From contig NZ_NAAI01000003.1 in NCBI RefSeq assembly GCF_018155095.1, forward strand, positions 1 through 64,000: a DNA stretch of 64,000 nucleotides. Reading direction: 5' to 3'. Below the pieces are notes generated by a model, which worked only from the letters and a program-made list of their open reading frames with translations, had not been told where the DNA came from and made no database searches. Each line of letters begins with the position of its first letter. The first letter of the stretch is position 1. The DNA comes from Bartonella queenslandensis (lineage in GTDB: Bacteria > Pseudomonadota > Alphaproteobacteria > Rhizobiales > Rhizobiaceae). This document shows positions 19,816 to 29,301 of the stretch, piece after piece. The translations under genes and the position numbers were made by a program.

Positions 19816-20643
19816 ATGATTATAAAGTATTTAGTCTCAACATCTATCTTTTCTTTAATTTCAATTTCTGTACTACAGGCAGCGGATAGCATTATTCCTG
19901 AACAGCCTGTTCCTGTTATTGCAGCGCCTACTTTTTCTTGGACAGGGTTTTATCTTGGAGGGCAAATTGGTAACTTTTCAGATAAAATAGCTGAAAGTTA
20001 TGCAAAAAGTAAGACAGCAGGGATATGGAATCCAGTTGGAAAAGAGAATTTACCTAAACTTTCTGGTTTTATAGGGGGCGTTTATGCTGGTTCCAATATT
20101 GATATCGATGATACTTTTATTATAGGTATTGATACGGATATTATGTGGTTTGGTAAAAAGGATGTGAAAGATATTAATGTACCGAAAATAAGTTTACCTG
20201 GAAACACACCACAGTCTACAGAAGAGACAAATCTAACAAGAGATTTGCATGAGGATGATTTAACAACGCATATTAAAGCTATACGTCATACTTTAAAACA
20301 GAAATGGGCTGGAGCTACACGGGTGAAAGTTGGTTTTGCGATTGAACGTATGATGCCTTATATTTCCGGAGGGATTGCTTATACGCAACTTCAGAATATT
20401 TTTACGGCAGTAGCGGATAGCGAACATGAAGAAGTTAATGTTTCTGATTGGCTTCATGATGAAAAAAAGACCATGATTGGCTATACCCTAGGAGGTGGTG
20501 TTGATTTTGCAATGACTGATAACATTATTGTGCGTGCAGAATATCGTTATTCAGATTTTGGCAAGAAAAAGTTTGTAGAGGATAGAGTTGAAATGGGTTA
20601 CAAGACAAACGATTTCCGCGTGGGTGTGGCTTATAAATTTTAA
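19816..20643 (+). CDS. Hemin-binding / Omp25-like outer-membrane protein (Hbp family)
   Basis: A 275-residue outer-membrane beta-barrel protein with a signal peptide (about residues 1-22, ending LQAAD). The mature part begins with the family hallmark FSWTGFYLGGQIG. Strands such as GYTLGGGVDFAMTDNIIVRAEYRYSDFG follow, and the protein ends in aromatic VGVAYKF, as expected for Bam-dependent insertion. The Bartonella Hbp proteins are relatives of Brucella Omp25/Omp31. They bind hemin at the surface and are expressed according to heme, iron and temperature. Which paralogue this is cannot be told here. The start has AGGGGAG upstream, and an intrinsic terminator follows. Confidence 0.85.
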   Translation: MIIKYLVSTSIFSLISISVLQAADSIIPEQPVPVIAAPTFSWTGFYLGGQIGNFSDKIAESYAKSKTAGIWNPVGKENLPKLSGFIGGVYAGSNIDIDDTFIIGIDTDIMWFGKKDVKDINVPKISLPGNTPQSTEETNLTRDLHEDDLTTHIKAIRHTLKQKWAGATRVKVGFAIERMMPYISGGIAYTQLQNIFTAVADSEHEEVNVSDWLHDEKKTMIGYTLGGGVDFAMTDNIIVRAEYRYSDFGKKKFVEDRVEMGYKTNDFRVGVAYKF

Positions 20644-20666
20644 TTTTTTTCAGAATTAAACACTTT

Positions 20667-20700
20667 AAAAGTCTCATTTTTGAATGAGGCTTTTATTTTT
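20667..20700 (+). terminator. Intrinsic terminator after hbp
   Basis: AAAGTCTCATT and AATGAGGCTTT form an 11-bp stem with one G-U pair, followed by a T-rich tail (TTTATTTTT). It lies 24 bases after the hbp stop, so hbp is probably monocistronic. Confidence 0.8.
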
Positions 20701-21699
20701 CAAATAGGTACTGGAAAATATTCCTTCACTCAAAAGAAATGCTATTTTATTCGAAATCTCTCTCATACAATCGACTTTTCTATTTTACGTTATCATAAAA
20801 TATTTTATTTAATAACGAAAAAATCGCATAAAACGTCATCTGCAAGATAACTGAATAATAATAAAAGTTCATAGTGTAATTTTTCATTATTATTAGATAT
20901 TTTATGATAGATAATAATACAGAGTAATACAATAATCATAAAGAGTATTATAAAGTGATTTACAAGAAAAAATAGATAGAAAATTAGGAATTTATAGAGA
21001 CATAAAAAACATTATTACCTGTGCTTATTATTGAAATATAATCGGTCATTTTTTATAAATTTTTTAAATGTACGATAATAACTGCCAAGCATAATAGTGG
21101 GGGATTTTTCAAATCTATTTACCATAAATCAACTAACATCGTTTAATTTTATAGCTTACAAGGGGAGTGGATTATTGAAATTATAAGTTTTATCGTTATT
21201 GGGCTTTTTATCGTCATTGATATTTAGATATAGAAGCTAAATGAGTTTTTCTATAATCCTAAAAAATATCATGAATGTAGAGGTATAAGCATTTTACTTA
21301 TGAGATGCTTTGGGGGAGGGGGAATGTGCGAATGTTTTGGGGGGAGTGCGCGATGAACTGCAAAGCAAGGCTTGTTAGAACTTTGTGAAGTAAAACACAG
21401 AGCTCAATCGACAGGAGAAGCCCGTATGAAAAGAATCTGGATTATTTATAGATTAGATAAGAGAGTAATCTTCGTCCTTGAGAATGGGAAGGAAGTAAAC
21501 CAATGAATTTATAAAGTTAGCCACATAAGTGGGGTTAGATAATGGGGGCTCATTGAGAGAAATTGATCTATCGAAAAAGAAGGGTGAATTTTGTCTTGTT
21601 AAGAGAAGGAGGGCAATAAAATTATGATTTACAAAGGAATATGAAGCGAAAATATTTTCACTTTAGATTGTGTGGATAATGTTAGATGTGCTGAAGCAT
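20701..21699. other. Long spacer with a possible decayed gene
   Basis: About 1 kb with no intact gene. The first half is very AT-rich. From about 21280 to 21620 the composition becomes richer in G. One plus frame reads without stops for about 50 codons (from near 21356 to TGA at about 21503), with a protein-like stretch RIWIIYRLDKRVIFVLENGK. It has no start codon with a ribosome site, so a gene relic is possible but unidentified. Confidence 0.4.
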
Positions 21700-22590
21700 T
21701 TAAAGATTAATTGTTTCGGTACAGGCTATCTCGTTTTGGGGGTTGATAATGCTATAACGTTGCAACTGACAGTGCCATTGATTTTGTAAGCATTCAATGG
21801 AAAATAAATTAAAGCCTGCGGGTGGTTTTTTATAACCAAAAGCTTGTGATGCGGAAGGAACACCAACAATAGGAATTTTTTTAATTGGTCCTTCAACGTA
21901 CTTCAATGTGGGTAAATGAGTATGTCCATGAAGAATAAGTTCACAACCGTGACGTTTGATAACGTCTAGAAAGCGTTTTGTATCCCGTAATTTTTTATGC
22001 CAAGATGTTGCTTTAGGAAATGGAGGATGATGGATCATGACGACACGAAAAAGGTTGCGCTGTTCTGCTTCCTTTAAAAGGTGTGATAAAGTTTGCGCCT
22101 GCATTTTACCAAAATAACCAAAAGCTTGAAAAGGGGGGGTCGAGATAGCTGAAGAAGCAGCTATGATGGCGACATCTTTGCGAATGCGCATATAAGGAAA
22201 AGGAAAGACGCTTTTTTTAGGCACATCACCTGTGATCCAAGGTTTAAAGAGAGTACATGCTTTTTTAAGGGCTCCACGGACATAGGCATCATGATTTCCA
22301 AATGTCAAAGAAATATCTTGGGCTCGTCCCAACTTAAGGAGCCAAAGATAGGCTTGTTCAAATTCCTTATCGAGAGCAAGGTTTACAAGATCGCCAGAGA
22401 TCACAAGATGATCAGGATTTGTTTTGTTCAAGGCATCTATTAAAGTTCCGAGGACATTTGTTACGTTTTGATTCTTACGTTTTTTTTGCCAATTCAAATA
22501 ACCGGTAAGACGCTTTCCAGAAAGTTCAAAAAGGGAAGGTTTGGGTAGAGGGGAAAGATGTACATCCGATATATGGGCAAGATAAAACAT
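21700..22590 (-). CDS. Calcineurin-like metallophosphoesterase
   Basis: A 296-residue hydrolase with the full metal-binding set of the family in order: ISDVHLS near residue 8, ISGDLVN near residue 64, GNHD near residue 97, HHPP near residue 190 and LHGHTH near residue 219. This resembles the CpdA-like (cyclic-nucleotide or general phosphodiesterase) group, but the substrate cannot be fixed from sequence. There is no signal peptide, so it is probably cytoplasmic. It stands alone between two long spacers. Confidence 0.88.
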   Translation of the reverse strand: MFYLAHISDVHLSPLPKPSLFELSGKRLTGYLNWQKKRKNQNVTNVLGTLIDALNKTNPDHLVISGDLVNLALDKEFEQAYLWLLKLGRAQDISLTFGNHDAYVRGALKKACTLFKPWITGDVPKKSVFPFPYMRIRKDVAIIAASSAISTPPFQAFGYFGKMQAQTLSHLLKEAEQRNLFRVVMIHHPPFPKATSWHKKLRDTKRFLDVIKRHGCELILHGHTHLPTLKYVEGPIKKIPIVGVPSASQAFGYKKPPAGFNLFSIECLQNQWHCQLQRYSIINPQNEIACTETINL

Positions 22591-23150
22591 AAAAGCTCAT
22601 AGAATATTAAAAACGATTTAAAGAATAATCATAAGATGAGTTTGTGCTGAAAGGCAAGAAGGATTGTAAAATGAAAAATAGCATGTTGAAAATAGGAGAA
22701 AATTTTAGGGAGAGAATTGATGCTGTATTGTATTTTTTATGAAAAAGGACAGAGGAATACAACAAATTATTCCTAGCAATCGATATGTCTTTTGTATGAT
22801 AAGATAAATTTTAAAATAATGGTCATAAAATTTTAAGATTTTTAAACGGCTTTTATACGACCATACATGATCATAAAAAAAATCTAATTGTTCAGTGTAA
22901 AATGCAAAAGAATGTTATTGTATTTATCAGGAATTTTTATGGTTTTACGCTGCCATATCTCACTTTTAATGGGAAATATTTTTTACACAAAACAGAACGC
23001 TTCAAGAGGAATATTCCAAATAAAATATACCCTGATTAAAATATTATTGTGTTGTACATTCACATATTTTTTGAAAGAATATTTCCCAGAGCGCTTGATT
23101 TTATTTCACGAAAATTCTCAATACTATGAAAAGTCTCGTTTATAAGGGGT

Positions 23151-23247
23151 ATTATGTACCACCATCTTTAGACTTATACAAAGTGCTAACCATACCCCAT
23201 CCCAACTTTATAAAACCTCTTCCTTTAAGAAGATTCATAAGAAACAT
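23151..23247 (-). pseudogene. Integrase N-terminal remnant
   Basis: Reading minus from ATG at 23247 gives MFLMNLLKGRGF, about eleven further residues, then STLYKSKDGGT and a stop. This parallels the remnant at 56.5 kb (MPLMNALK, then [13 protein letters not shown]). The integrase core is absent. The matching leader repeat lies immediately to the right, as in the other copies. Confidence 0.5.
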
Positions 23248-23420
23248 TTTCTTCTCTTTTCCAATGGTTTTTATTCACACAGCCTTCTCCTCATGATGTG
23301 AAGAGAATGATTTTAATTGTTTTAATATGGAAAGAATGACAAATAAGAAAAATTCTATAGAGAATAACAGCACAATATGAAAAAATGATAATTTGTCTAT
23401 TATAAGTCAATATGTTATCT
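23248..23420 (+). repeat. Dispersed integrase-leader repeat, copy 2
   Basis: Segments GAATGATTTTAATTGTTTTAA and TATAAGTCAATATGTTA align with GAATGGTCTTGATTGATTCAA and TATAAATCAATATCTTA in the copy at 56.6 kb. It is degenerate, with small gaps. Confidence 0.45.
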
Positions 23421-23495
23421 AAGTGTAAAAAAACGAGTAAATAGATAAAAAGATCAGCTGAATTTTAAAATTATTCCACGAAATCTCAGGATTTT

Positions 23496-25592
23496 TTAAC
23501 GGCTTTCACGATACCACATGCTACTCAACATTAAAAGGCAGATAAGTAGTGCGAAAAAACCAGAAAATATCGAAAAATAAAAGGTATTGATTAAACGAGT
23601 TTCTGTTGTTTCTTTCAAAATAATTGAATGTGCTGGGGAAGATGACAGATTTATTTTTGATTGAATCAGTTTGAGTGGAGGAAGATGAATGTTTTCTTTT
23701 CCCTCATGGTGTAAACGTCCAATATAGCCACCAGTGTGCTTAATAATAGGAGCTAATTTTTCTTGTGTTGAAATTAAGTCAAACAGTTCAAGATTATCGA
23801 GCATACCTACAGAAGACAGTATTGTTAGATCTCCATTTTTTATGGTAAAAATCCCTGTCTCATCAGTGGCTATAGTTGCGGTGAAGAGGCCTTCTTGCTC
23901 TTTAGTCAAGATGATCTTTTGTTTTTTTCCAGAAGGAAAAGTTATTTCAGCGGGTTCTGGATGGTCTTTCAGAGTTTGTCGGTGAATTGTTAAATGATGA
24001 TGGCTGCTGGTCGCACTTAATTTTTCTTCCTCAAGTTCTGGTTCTTTCATAAGCCAATGGGCAATTCGGCGATAAAGAGCCGCATAAGGACCACCACCTT
24101 CAAAGCCTCTTGCCCAAAGCCAACTTTCATCGGAAAGCAACATGCCTACACGCCCTTTATCAACATGGGAAAGAAGTAAAAGTGGTTGTTCATCGGCTCC
24201 TTTCATGAGAGCAATTCCGTTGTTTATGTTTTGAATAACAATTTGTCTCAGCCATCGCCCCCATTGAGATGCTGGAAGGTTAAGTGTTGCAAGATCCCTC
24301 GTAACAGGATGGCGCTCACCCTCTCTGGTTAATGCGGGACGAAAAGGTTTTTCAATAATAGCACCACTAGGCAATGCCGGTAGAATGCTTATTAAAGGTG
24401 TTTTTGCAAGGGAGTTTTTTTGGGTAAATTCAGGTCCTGTTACCATCAGCAATGCACCACCCTTTTGTATATATTGGGCGATATAATCGTAATAGATTAA
24501 AGGCAAAACAGCAGAGTGCTGGTAACCATCAAGAATGATGAGATCAAAGTTATTAATCTCTTCAACAAAGAGTTTTCTTGTGGGAAAGACCACCAAGGAT
24601 AATTGGCTTAAAGGCGTATTATCTGCTTTGTTGGGGGGACGCAAAATCGTAAAGTGAACAAGATCAATATTGGAGTCTCCTTTTAAAAGGTCACGCCATG
24701 TCCGTTCTCCATTATAAGGGGCACCTGAAATAAGAAGAACGCGTAAATTTTCTCTAATGCCTTCAATGGTTGTTATGGCGCGGTTGTTTTCAAAGCTTAG
24801 TTCACCTTTGTAAGGTTCAGTTGTCGCTTGGATAATATTTTTTTCAGCGTGAGGAAGGGTAATTTCAGCTTGAAAAATAATACCAGGAGTCACAGAATAA
24901 TGGCCAACTTCTTGCCCATTAACGCTGAGTGTAATATTGGCTTTCTGGGGTATTGTTGTCTGGGGGGGGCCTTTATCTTCTACCAAAATGGAGAGCCTTT
25001 GTGGTTTATTGACAAGGGCAAAGCGTGGAGGAGAAATAAACTTGATTTGACGATCAAATTCATCTGAACGTCCTGTGATCAAAGCATTGAGAGGTGCGTC
25101 ATGATGAAGATCTGATAGGTCAGGAATGTCATGCACTTGTCCATCAGTGATAAAAATAGTTCCGGCATAACGAGAGGGCGGTACATCAGAAAGTGCTTGT
25201 GTTAAAGCATCAAATAACTTCGTTGAGGAGGTATATTGGTTATTAGCAAGTTTTCCAGCTTCAATAAAACGTGGTTCAAATTGTGGATAATGCGCCAATG
25301 TTTCGATTAATTGCGCGCGCGCTTGATCACTGTCGTTTATCCGTGTTCCAAAAGTTTGGCTTTTGCTACGGTCAATGACAATACCTACCGTGCTTTTCAG
25401 AGGGGCGCGTTGTTCTTTGATAAACATTGGATTGAGCAAAGCAAGAATGAGAGTGCCCAATGCCATCAGACGCAATAAAGACCCTTGACGCTGTGTAACG
25501 AGACCAACAATGACAAAAAGAATGGATATTCCGCTTAACAGCAGAATCCAAAAGAGTGGTAAAAAAGGCTGAAAAGTGAAAAATGGTATCAT
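23496..25592 (-). CDS. Membrane protein with glutamine-amidotransferase-like / VWA-like region
   Basis: A 698-residue protein with two N-terminal membrane segments (about residues 8-28 and 33-55) and one at the C-terminus (about 670-692). Between them is a large probably periplasmic region. It has a VWA-like start (VGIVIDRSKSQTFG, then TIFITDGQVHD) and a class I amidotransferase-like segment (FDLIILDGYQ, then GGALLMVTGPEF). Such proteins are the last gene of MoxR-DUF58-DUF4159 operons in rhizobia. The function is unknown. Its start overlaps the stop of the DUF4159 gene by 4 bases. Confidence 0.75.
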   Translation of the reverse strand: MIPFFTFQPFLPLFWILLLSGISILFVIVGLVTQRQGSLLRLMALGTLILALLNPMFIKEQRAPLKSTVGIVIDRSKSQTFGTRINDSDQARAQLIETLAHYPQFEPRFIEAGKLANNQYTSSTKLFDALTQALSDVPPSRYAGTIFITDGQVHDIPDLSDLHHDAPLNALITGRSDEFDRQIKFISPPRFALVNKPQRLSILVEDKGPPQTTIPQKANITLSVNGQEVGHYSVTPGIIFQAEITLPHAEKNIIQATTEPYKGELSFENNRAITTIEGIRENLRVLLISGAPYNGERTWRDLLKGDSNIDLVHFTILRPPNKADNTPLSQLSLVVFPTRKLFVEEINNFDLIILDGYQHSAVLPLIYYDYIAQYIQKGGALLMVTGPEFTQKNSLAKTPLISILPALPSGAIIEKPFRPALTREGERHPVTRDLATLNLPASQWGRWLRQIVIQNINNGIALMKGADEQPLLLLSHVDKGRVGMLLSDESWLWARGFEGGGPYAALYRRIAHWLMKEPELEEEKLSATSSHHHLTIHRQTLKDHPEPAEITFPSGKKQKIILTKEQEGLFTATIATDETGIFTIKNGDLTILSSVGMLDNLELFDLISTQEKLAPIIKHTGGYIGRLHHEGKENIHLPPLKLIQSKINLSSSPAHSIILKETTETRLINTFYFSIFSGFFALLICLLMLSSMWYRESR

Positions 25593-28387
25593 TGCCTTCT
25601 TTCTCTTTTAAAGCGTTCCAAGAGTGCAGGAACATGAACTTGGTCCGCTTTATAGTTTCCAGTAAGCACATAAAGAACAATATTGAGTCCTGCACGAAAT
25701 GCCCATAGACGTTGCATTGGATCATTGGGAACAAGGGGATATTTCCATGTCCCTTTTTCATCAAGTGCCCAAGCTCCGGCAAAGTTATTTGCGGTGATGA
25801 GCAGGGAACTTACATTATCGCCGCTGGCAAGAGAATTTTTATTTTTTTTGTTTGTTGATGAGGATTCAACCCATAAAGGTGAACCACGGTAAAGACCAGG
25901 AAAATCTGGCATAATATAAAAAGAACGACTAACAACATGATCTGTTGATGCGGGCTCAATGGAGGGAATATTCAATCCTTTTAAGATGGCTCGTAATCTT
26001 TGCGTTTCTGGAGTGGCATCTCCTTCAAGGTTAAGATTGCTTTTTATCTGATCGCGTGTGTCAAATAAAATAGTTCCCCCATGCTTCATAAAATTATTTA
26101 TTTTTTCAAGACTTTTGGGAGTTAGCATAGGACTCTTAATATCAATTGGCCAGTAAATAAGAGGATAAAAGGAGAGTTCATCTTTATCGAGATCAAGTGC
26201 TATAACAGAGCCGGGGGTAAGCATTGTGCGCTCTGCAATAAATTGGCTTAAGGCTTCTAGACCACTTTTACTCGTTGTATCAATTTCATGATTGTTAGTT
26301 ATAACATAGGCAAGATGCATTGCACCAGCGGCTTCTACACTATCATGATGATTTTCTGTCGTTTGTGCATGAAGCCTTTGGTCATATGAAAACAGGGCAA
26401 TCAAAATGATGAGAGGGAGGAGAAACATATTACGCCGTTTATGAAAAGAAAAAATACCTCCCATCCATAAAATGAGAAAATTATCAAAGGCGAATAATAA
26501 GAGGGCTAATCCTAAAAGAGGACCGATAAGATTTTGTTCTTTTGTATCGTAAGATAAAGGGCTCTTATTAAGAGAAGGTGGCAATGATGATTGTTTCATC
26601 AAGCGCGATGAATCAGTTAAGAGATTGAGTGCATAAAAATTGTTTTTGACACCATAAAGTCCTGGGGGCGTGTGATAGGAAGGATGGGGTGGATTTTGAG
26701 CGTCAAAGACTAGTGGTACAACAGTAGAGGGGGGTATTTGTAATTGTCCATCAGCGGTTATGGTTCGCCAAGGATTTTGTACCGTTGTTCTTTTTTCTTT
26801 GTGTGTTAGGTTTGTGTTTTTGTAAGCCCCTAATGTGATTAGTTTTTGCAACATTTGTGCAAAAAAGCCAGAAAGAGGGAGATTAGACCATGTAGGGTCA
26901 GGGGTAATATGAATGAGAATGAGGGTTCCTTTACCATGTTTTGCTGCGGTAATAAGAGGGGTGCCATCCGAAAGGCTAAGCCATGTTTTTTCAAAAAGAT
27001 CTGAGGTTGGTTCTGCAAGGATTTGGCGCGAGATAGTGACATCTTCTGGAAAAGGAAGATCAAAGAAAAAGCTATTTTTTGCAAAAGGGGCAAGCTTTTG
27101 TGGTTTTGTCCAAGACATAATACTTCCAAGGGAACGTTGCCCCTGACGCAGTGGTACCGGAAGGAGACTATCGTAATGTTCTGCACCGCTGAGTTTTTCT
27201 CCTGCAAAGCGAATGAGTGTTCCGCCTTTATTCACAAAATTAGAAAGCTTTTTTTCTGCTTTTTCAGGGATATTAACCATGTCGCCCATAATGAAAACGG
27301 ATGGATTTTGTTTAAGCAAATGATCAATATCCGTTGAAAGTTCTCTTCCACCGGAAGTTATAAGCTGTGTATGACCTCGTAATGCTTTGATAATATAATA
27401 AAATGGAGCAAGTAAAGGCTGTGCCATTTCATTGGTATCAGGGGAGAGAAGAGCAACGCGGCTCACCTTGTTATGACTGTCTACTAAAAAAGTTGCAGCA
27501 GCATGGTTTTGGTTATTGATTTTTATCCAAGCGATATCGTTGCGTAGTTCAAGGGGGACGTCAAAGGGAACAAGTGCTGCTGTTTCGCCTTCAGAGAAAT
27601 TTTTTGTAAATTGACCGAGAAGTTGATTGTTTAAATCGTAAAGGCTGAGTGTAGCAGGTGTTGTGCCGTGTGTTGTTGAGCGAATAATACGCGCGATCAT
27701 ATTTCCATCGTTATTTTCTATGGATGTTATGCCGATTAAATCGGAAATATCAGCCAAATACCATAAGAAGTTTCTAGGCTTTAATTCTTCAAGCAGAGCA
27801 AAAGTTTGCTCATCATCATGTGTTTGTAATCCATCACTTAAATAAACAATATCAAGAGGTTTTCCTTTGTTTATTTTGCTGAGTTTTTTTAAGGTATGCA
27901 CACGGTTTACAGGCCAAGGACGCGGTTGCAAATGCATTAACTGCTGTTTTATAATCTTTACTGATTGAGGCTCTACATTGGAGATATCATTTTCAGCCGT
28001 TGCAACAAGATAAATATTTTTTTTCTGTTTTTCTGCTTGTGCAAGGAGCTTTTCAGCAATAGAGATGCGTTTTTTCCATTCTTTTACAGATGCCCAACCA
28101 TTATCAATAATGAGTGCAAGGGGGTGAGATCCGGAAAAGCTTATTGGTTTTTGATTCCAAGTGGGGCGGGCTAGAGCTATGATAACAAGTGCAGCGATGG
28201 TTAAACGTAACAAGAGCAACCACCAAGGGGTATGTTTTGCTTCTTTCTGCTGATGAGTTGGCTTGGGTAAGAAACGTAAAGGAGGAAAGAGTTCTTTACG
28301 CGGAGCTGGAGGGGTTATCCGCAACAGCCACCAAATGACCGGTAGAAACAAGAGGCCTAATAACAGAAAGGGAGCAGCAAAACTCAA
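25589..28387 (-). CDS. BatA-N / DUF4159 membrane protein
   Basis: A 932-residue protein. The N-terminus matches the aerotolerance-regulator (BatA) N-terminal domain: a membrane segment with FLLLGLLFLPVIWWLLR, a short linker, and a second membrane segment at about 60-78. A VWA-like domain without an obvious complete MIDAS follows (LALIIDNGWAS, then IVYLSDG). Membrane segments near 630-680 lead into a C-terminal DUF4159 domain (HLAYVITNNHEIDTTSKSGL, then GGTILFDTRDQ). It overlaps both neighbours by 4 bases, so the operon is translationally coupled. Its function is unknown. Confidence 0.8.
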   Translation of the reverse strand: MSFAAPFLLLGLLFLPVIWWLLRITPPAPRKELFPPLRFLPKPTHQQKEAKHTPWWLLLLRLTIAALVIIALARPTWNQKPISFSGSHPLALIIDNGWASVKEWKKRISIAEKLLAQAEKQKKNIYLVATAENDISNVEPQSVKIIKQQLMHLQPRPWPVNRVHTLKKLSKINKGKPLDIVYLSDGLQTHDDEQTFALLEELKPRNFLWYLADISDLIGITSIENNDGNMIARIIRSTTHGTTPATLSLYDLNNQLLGQFTKNFSEGETAALVPFDVPLELRNDIAWIKINNQNHAAATFLVDSHNKVSRVALLSPDTNEMAQPLLAPFYYIIKALRGHTQLITSGGRELSTDIDHLLKQNPSVFIMGDMVNIPEKAEKKLSNFVNKGGTLIRFAGEKLSGAEHYDSLLPVPLRQGQRSLGSIMSWTKPQKLAPFAKNSFFFDLPFPEDVTISRQILAEPTSDLFEKTWLSLSDGTPLITAAKHGKGTLILIHITPDPTWSNLPLSGFFAQMLQKLITLGAYKNTNLTHKEKRTTVQNPWRTITADGQLQIPPSTVVPLVFDAQNPPHPSYHTPPGLYGVKNNFYALNLLTDSSRLMKQSSLPPSLNKSPLSYDTKEQNLIGPLLGLALLLFAFDNFLILWMGGIFSFHKRRNMFLLPLIILIALFSYDQRLHAQTTENHHDSVEAAGAMHLAYVITNNHEIDTTSKSGLEALSQFIAERTMLTPGSVIALDLDKDELSFYPLIYWPIDIKSPMLTPKSLEKINNFMKHGGTILFDTRDQIKSNLNLEGDATPETQRLRAILKGLNIPSIEPASTDHVVSRSFYIMPDFPGLYRGSPLWVESSSTNKKNKNSLASGDNVSSLLITANNFAGAWALDEKGTWKYPLVPNDPMQRLWAFRAGLNIVLYVLTGNYKADQVHVPALLERFKRERRQ

Positions 28388-29301
28388 AATGCCCTCCTTT
28401 TTTGCAATGAAGAGTCACTCATTGTATTTGCAAGATGTAAAATGGTTTCTGTTAAAGGTTGATCCGTTGTACTAACGTGATAAGACCAGCCTTGGCGTGC
28501 ACAAAAATTGATCAATTCTTGTCGCCGTGCTTGATATAACTTACAATAGCTCTTACGAAGATTTTCTGCTTTTCCAAAAATGTGTTTTTCTTTCGTTTCA
28601 GGATCAAACAATTCTGTATGACCTGTGTAGGGAAAGCTTTCTTCTGCGGGGTCAGCAATTTCAATTAAATGAGCTGTCACCTGTTTTCTCGATAAAGTAG
28701 TTAAATGCTGGATAATGTTATCAGGATGGTCGAGAAAATCACTCATTATAATGGCATGTGAAAAGCGTGTAATCATTGAAAAGTCTGGAAATGAATTTTC
28801 ATCTGAATGATTTTCTAAAGCGAAAGCTATTTTTTCTACGACATTGGAAGTCATTGTTGGGGGCATTAAGTGGGGAATAGCAATATGTTCGCCACTTTGT
28901 ACCAGAAGTGATGCCAAGGCGAGGGTCAAAATGATGGCATGATTGCCTTTAGAGATTTTAGAAAAGCGCGAACAGTAATGCATCGATGCGCTTTGATCAG
29001 GCCAAAGCCAAACGGTTTGTGTCATTTGCCATTCGTGCTCGCGTAGATACACGTTTTCATCCCGCGCTGAGCGACGCCAATCAATGCGGGTAATGGATTC
29101 TCCTTCCATATAGGGACGAAATTGCCAAAAGTTTTCTCCATTACCGCGTTTGCGCTGCCCATGCCATCCGGTTATTAGTGTATTGGCAATATGGCGTGCT
29201 TGTAAAAGGAAATATGGCATTTTTCCAGTATCCTTAAACAATTCTTTTGCCAGAGACAATGGAGATGTTTGTAAAACTTTTTTACCAATAGCCATTTTCA
29301 A
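28384..29301 (-). CDS. DUF58 domain-containing protein
   Basis: A 305-residue protein with the DUF58 signature FRPYMEGESITRIDWRRSAR followed by LREHEWQM. A VWA-like C-terminal part follows (VWLWPDQSASMHY, then AIIMSDFLDHP). DUF58 proteins almost always occur next to MoxR ATPases and are thought to be their substrates or partners. The upstream moxR gene overlaps by 4 bases. No membrane segment is evident, so it is probably cytoplasmic or peripheral. Confidence 0.88.
   Translation of the reverse strand: MKMAIGKKVLQTSPLSLAKELFKDTGKMPYFLLQARHIANTLITGWHGQRKRGNGENFWQFRPYMEGESITRIDWRRSARDENVYLREHEWQMTQTVWLWPDQSASMHYCSRFSKISKGNHAIILTLALASLLVQSGEHIAIPHLMPPTMTSNVVEKIAFALENHSDENSFPDFSMITRFSHAIIMSDFLDHPDNIIQHLTTLSRKQVTAHLIEIADPAEESFPYTGHTELFDPETKEKHIFGKAENLRKSYCKLYQARRQELINFCARQGWSYHVSTTDQPLTETILHLANTMSDSSLQKRRAF

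Larger units (their letters stand above)
22591..23495. other. Spacer with integrase remnant and leader repeat
   Basis: About 900 AT-rich bases. An 85-codon plus frame at 22888-23145 has no ribosome site and no recognisable domain, so it is not called. The right half, from 23151 to about 23420, carries the decayed integrase start and leader repeat described as separate entries. Confidence 0.5.

Noticed and set aside
22888-23145. 85-codon plus frame
   Set aside because: AT-rich, no ribosome site, no domain, and it abuts the integrase relic and repeat.
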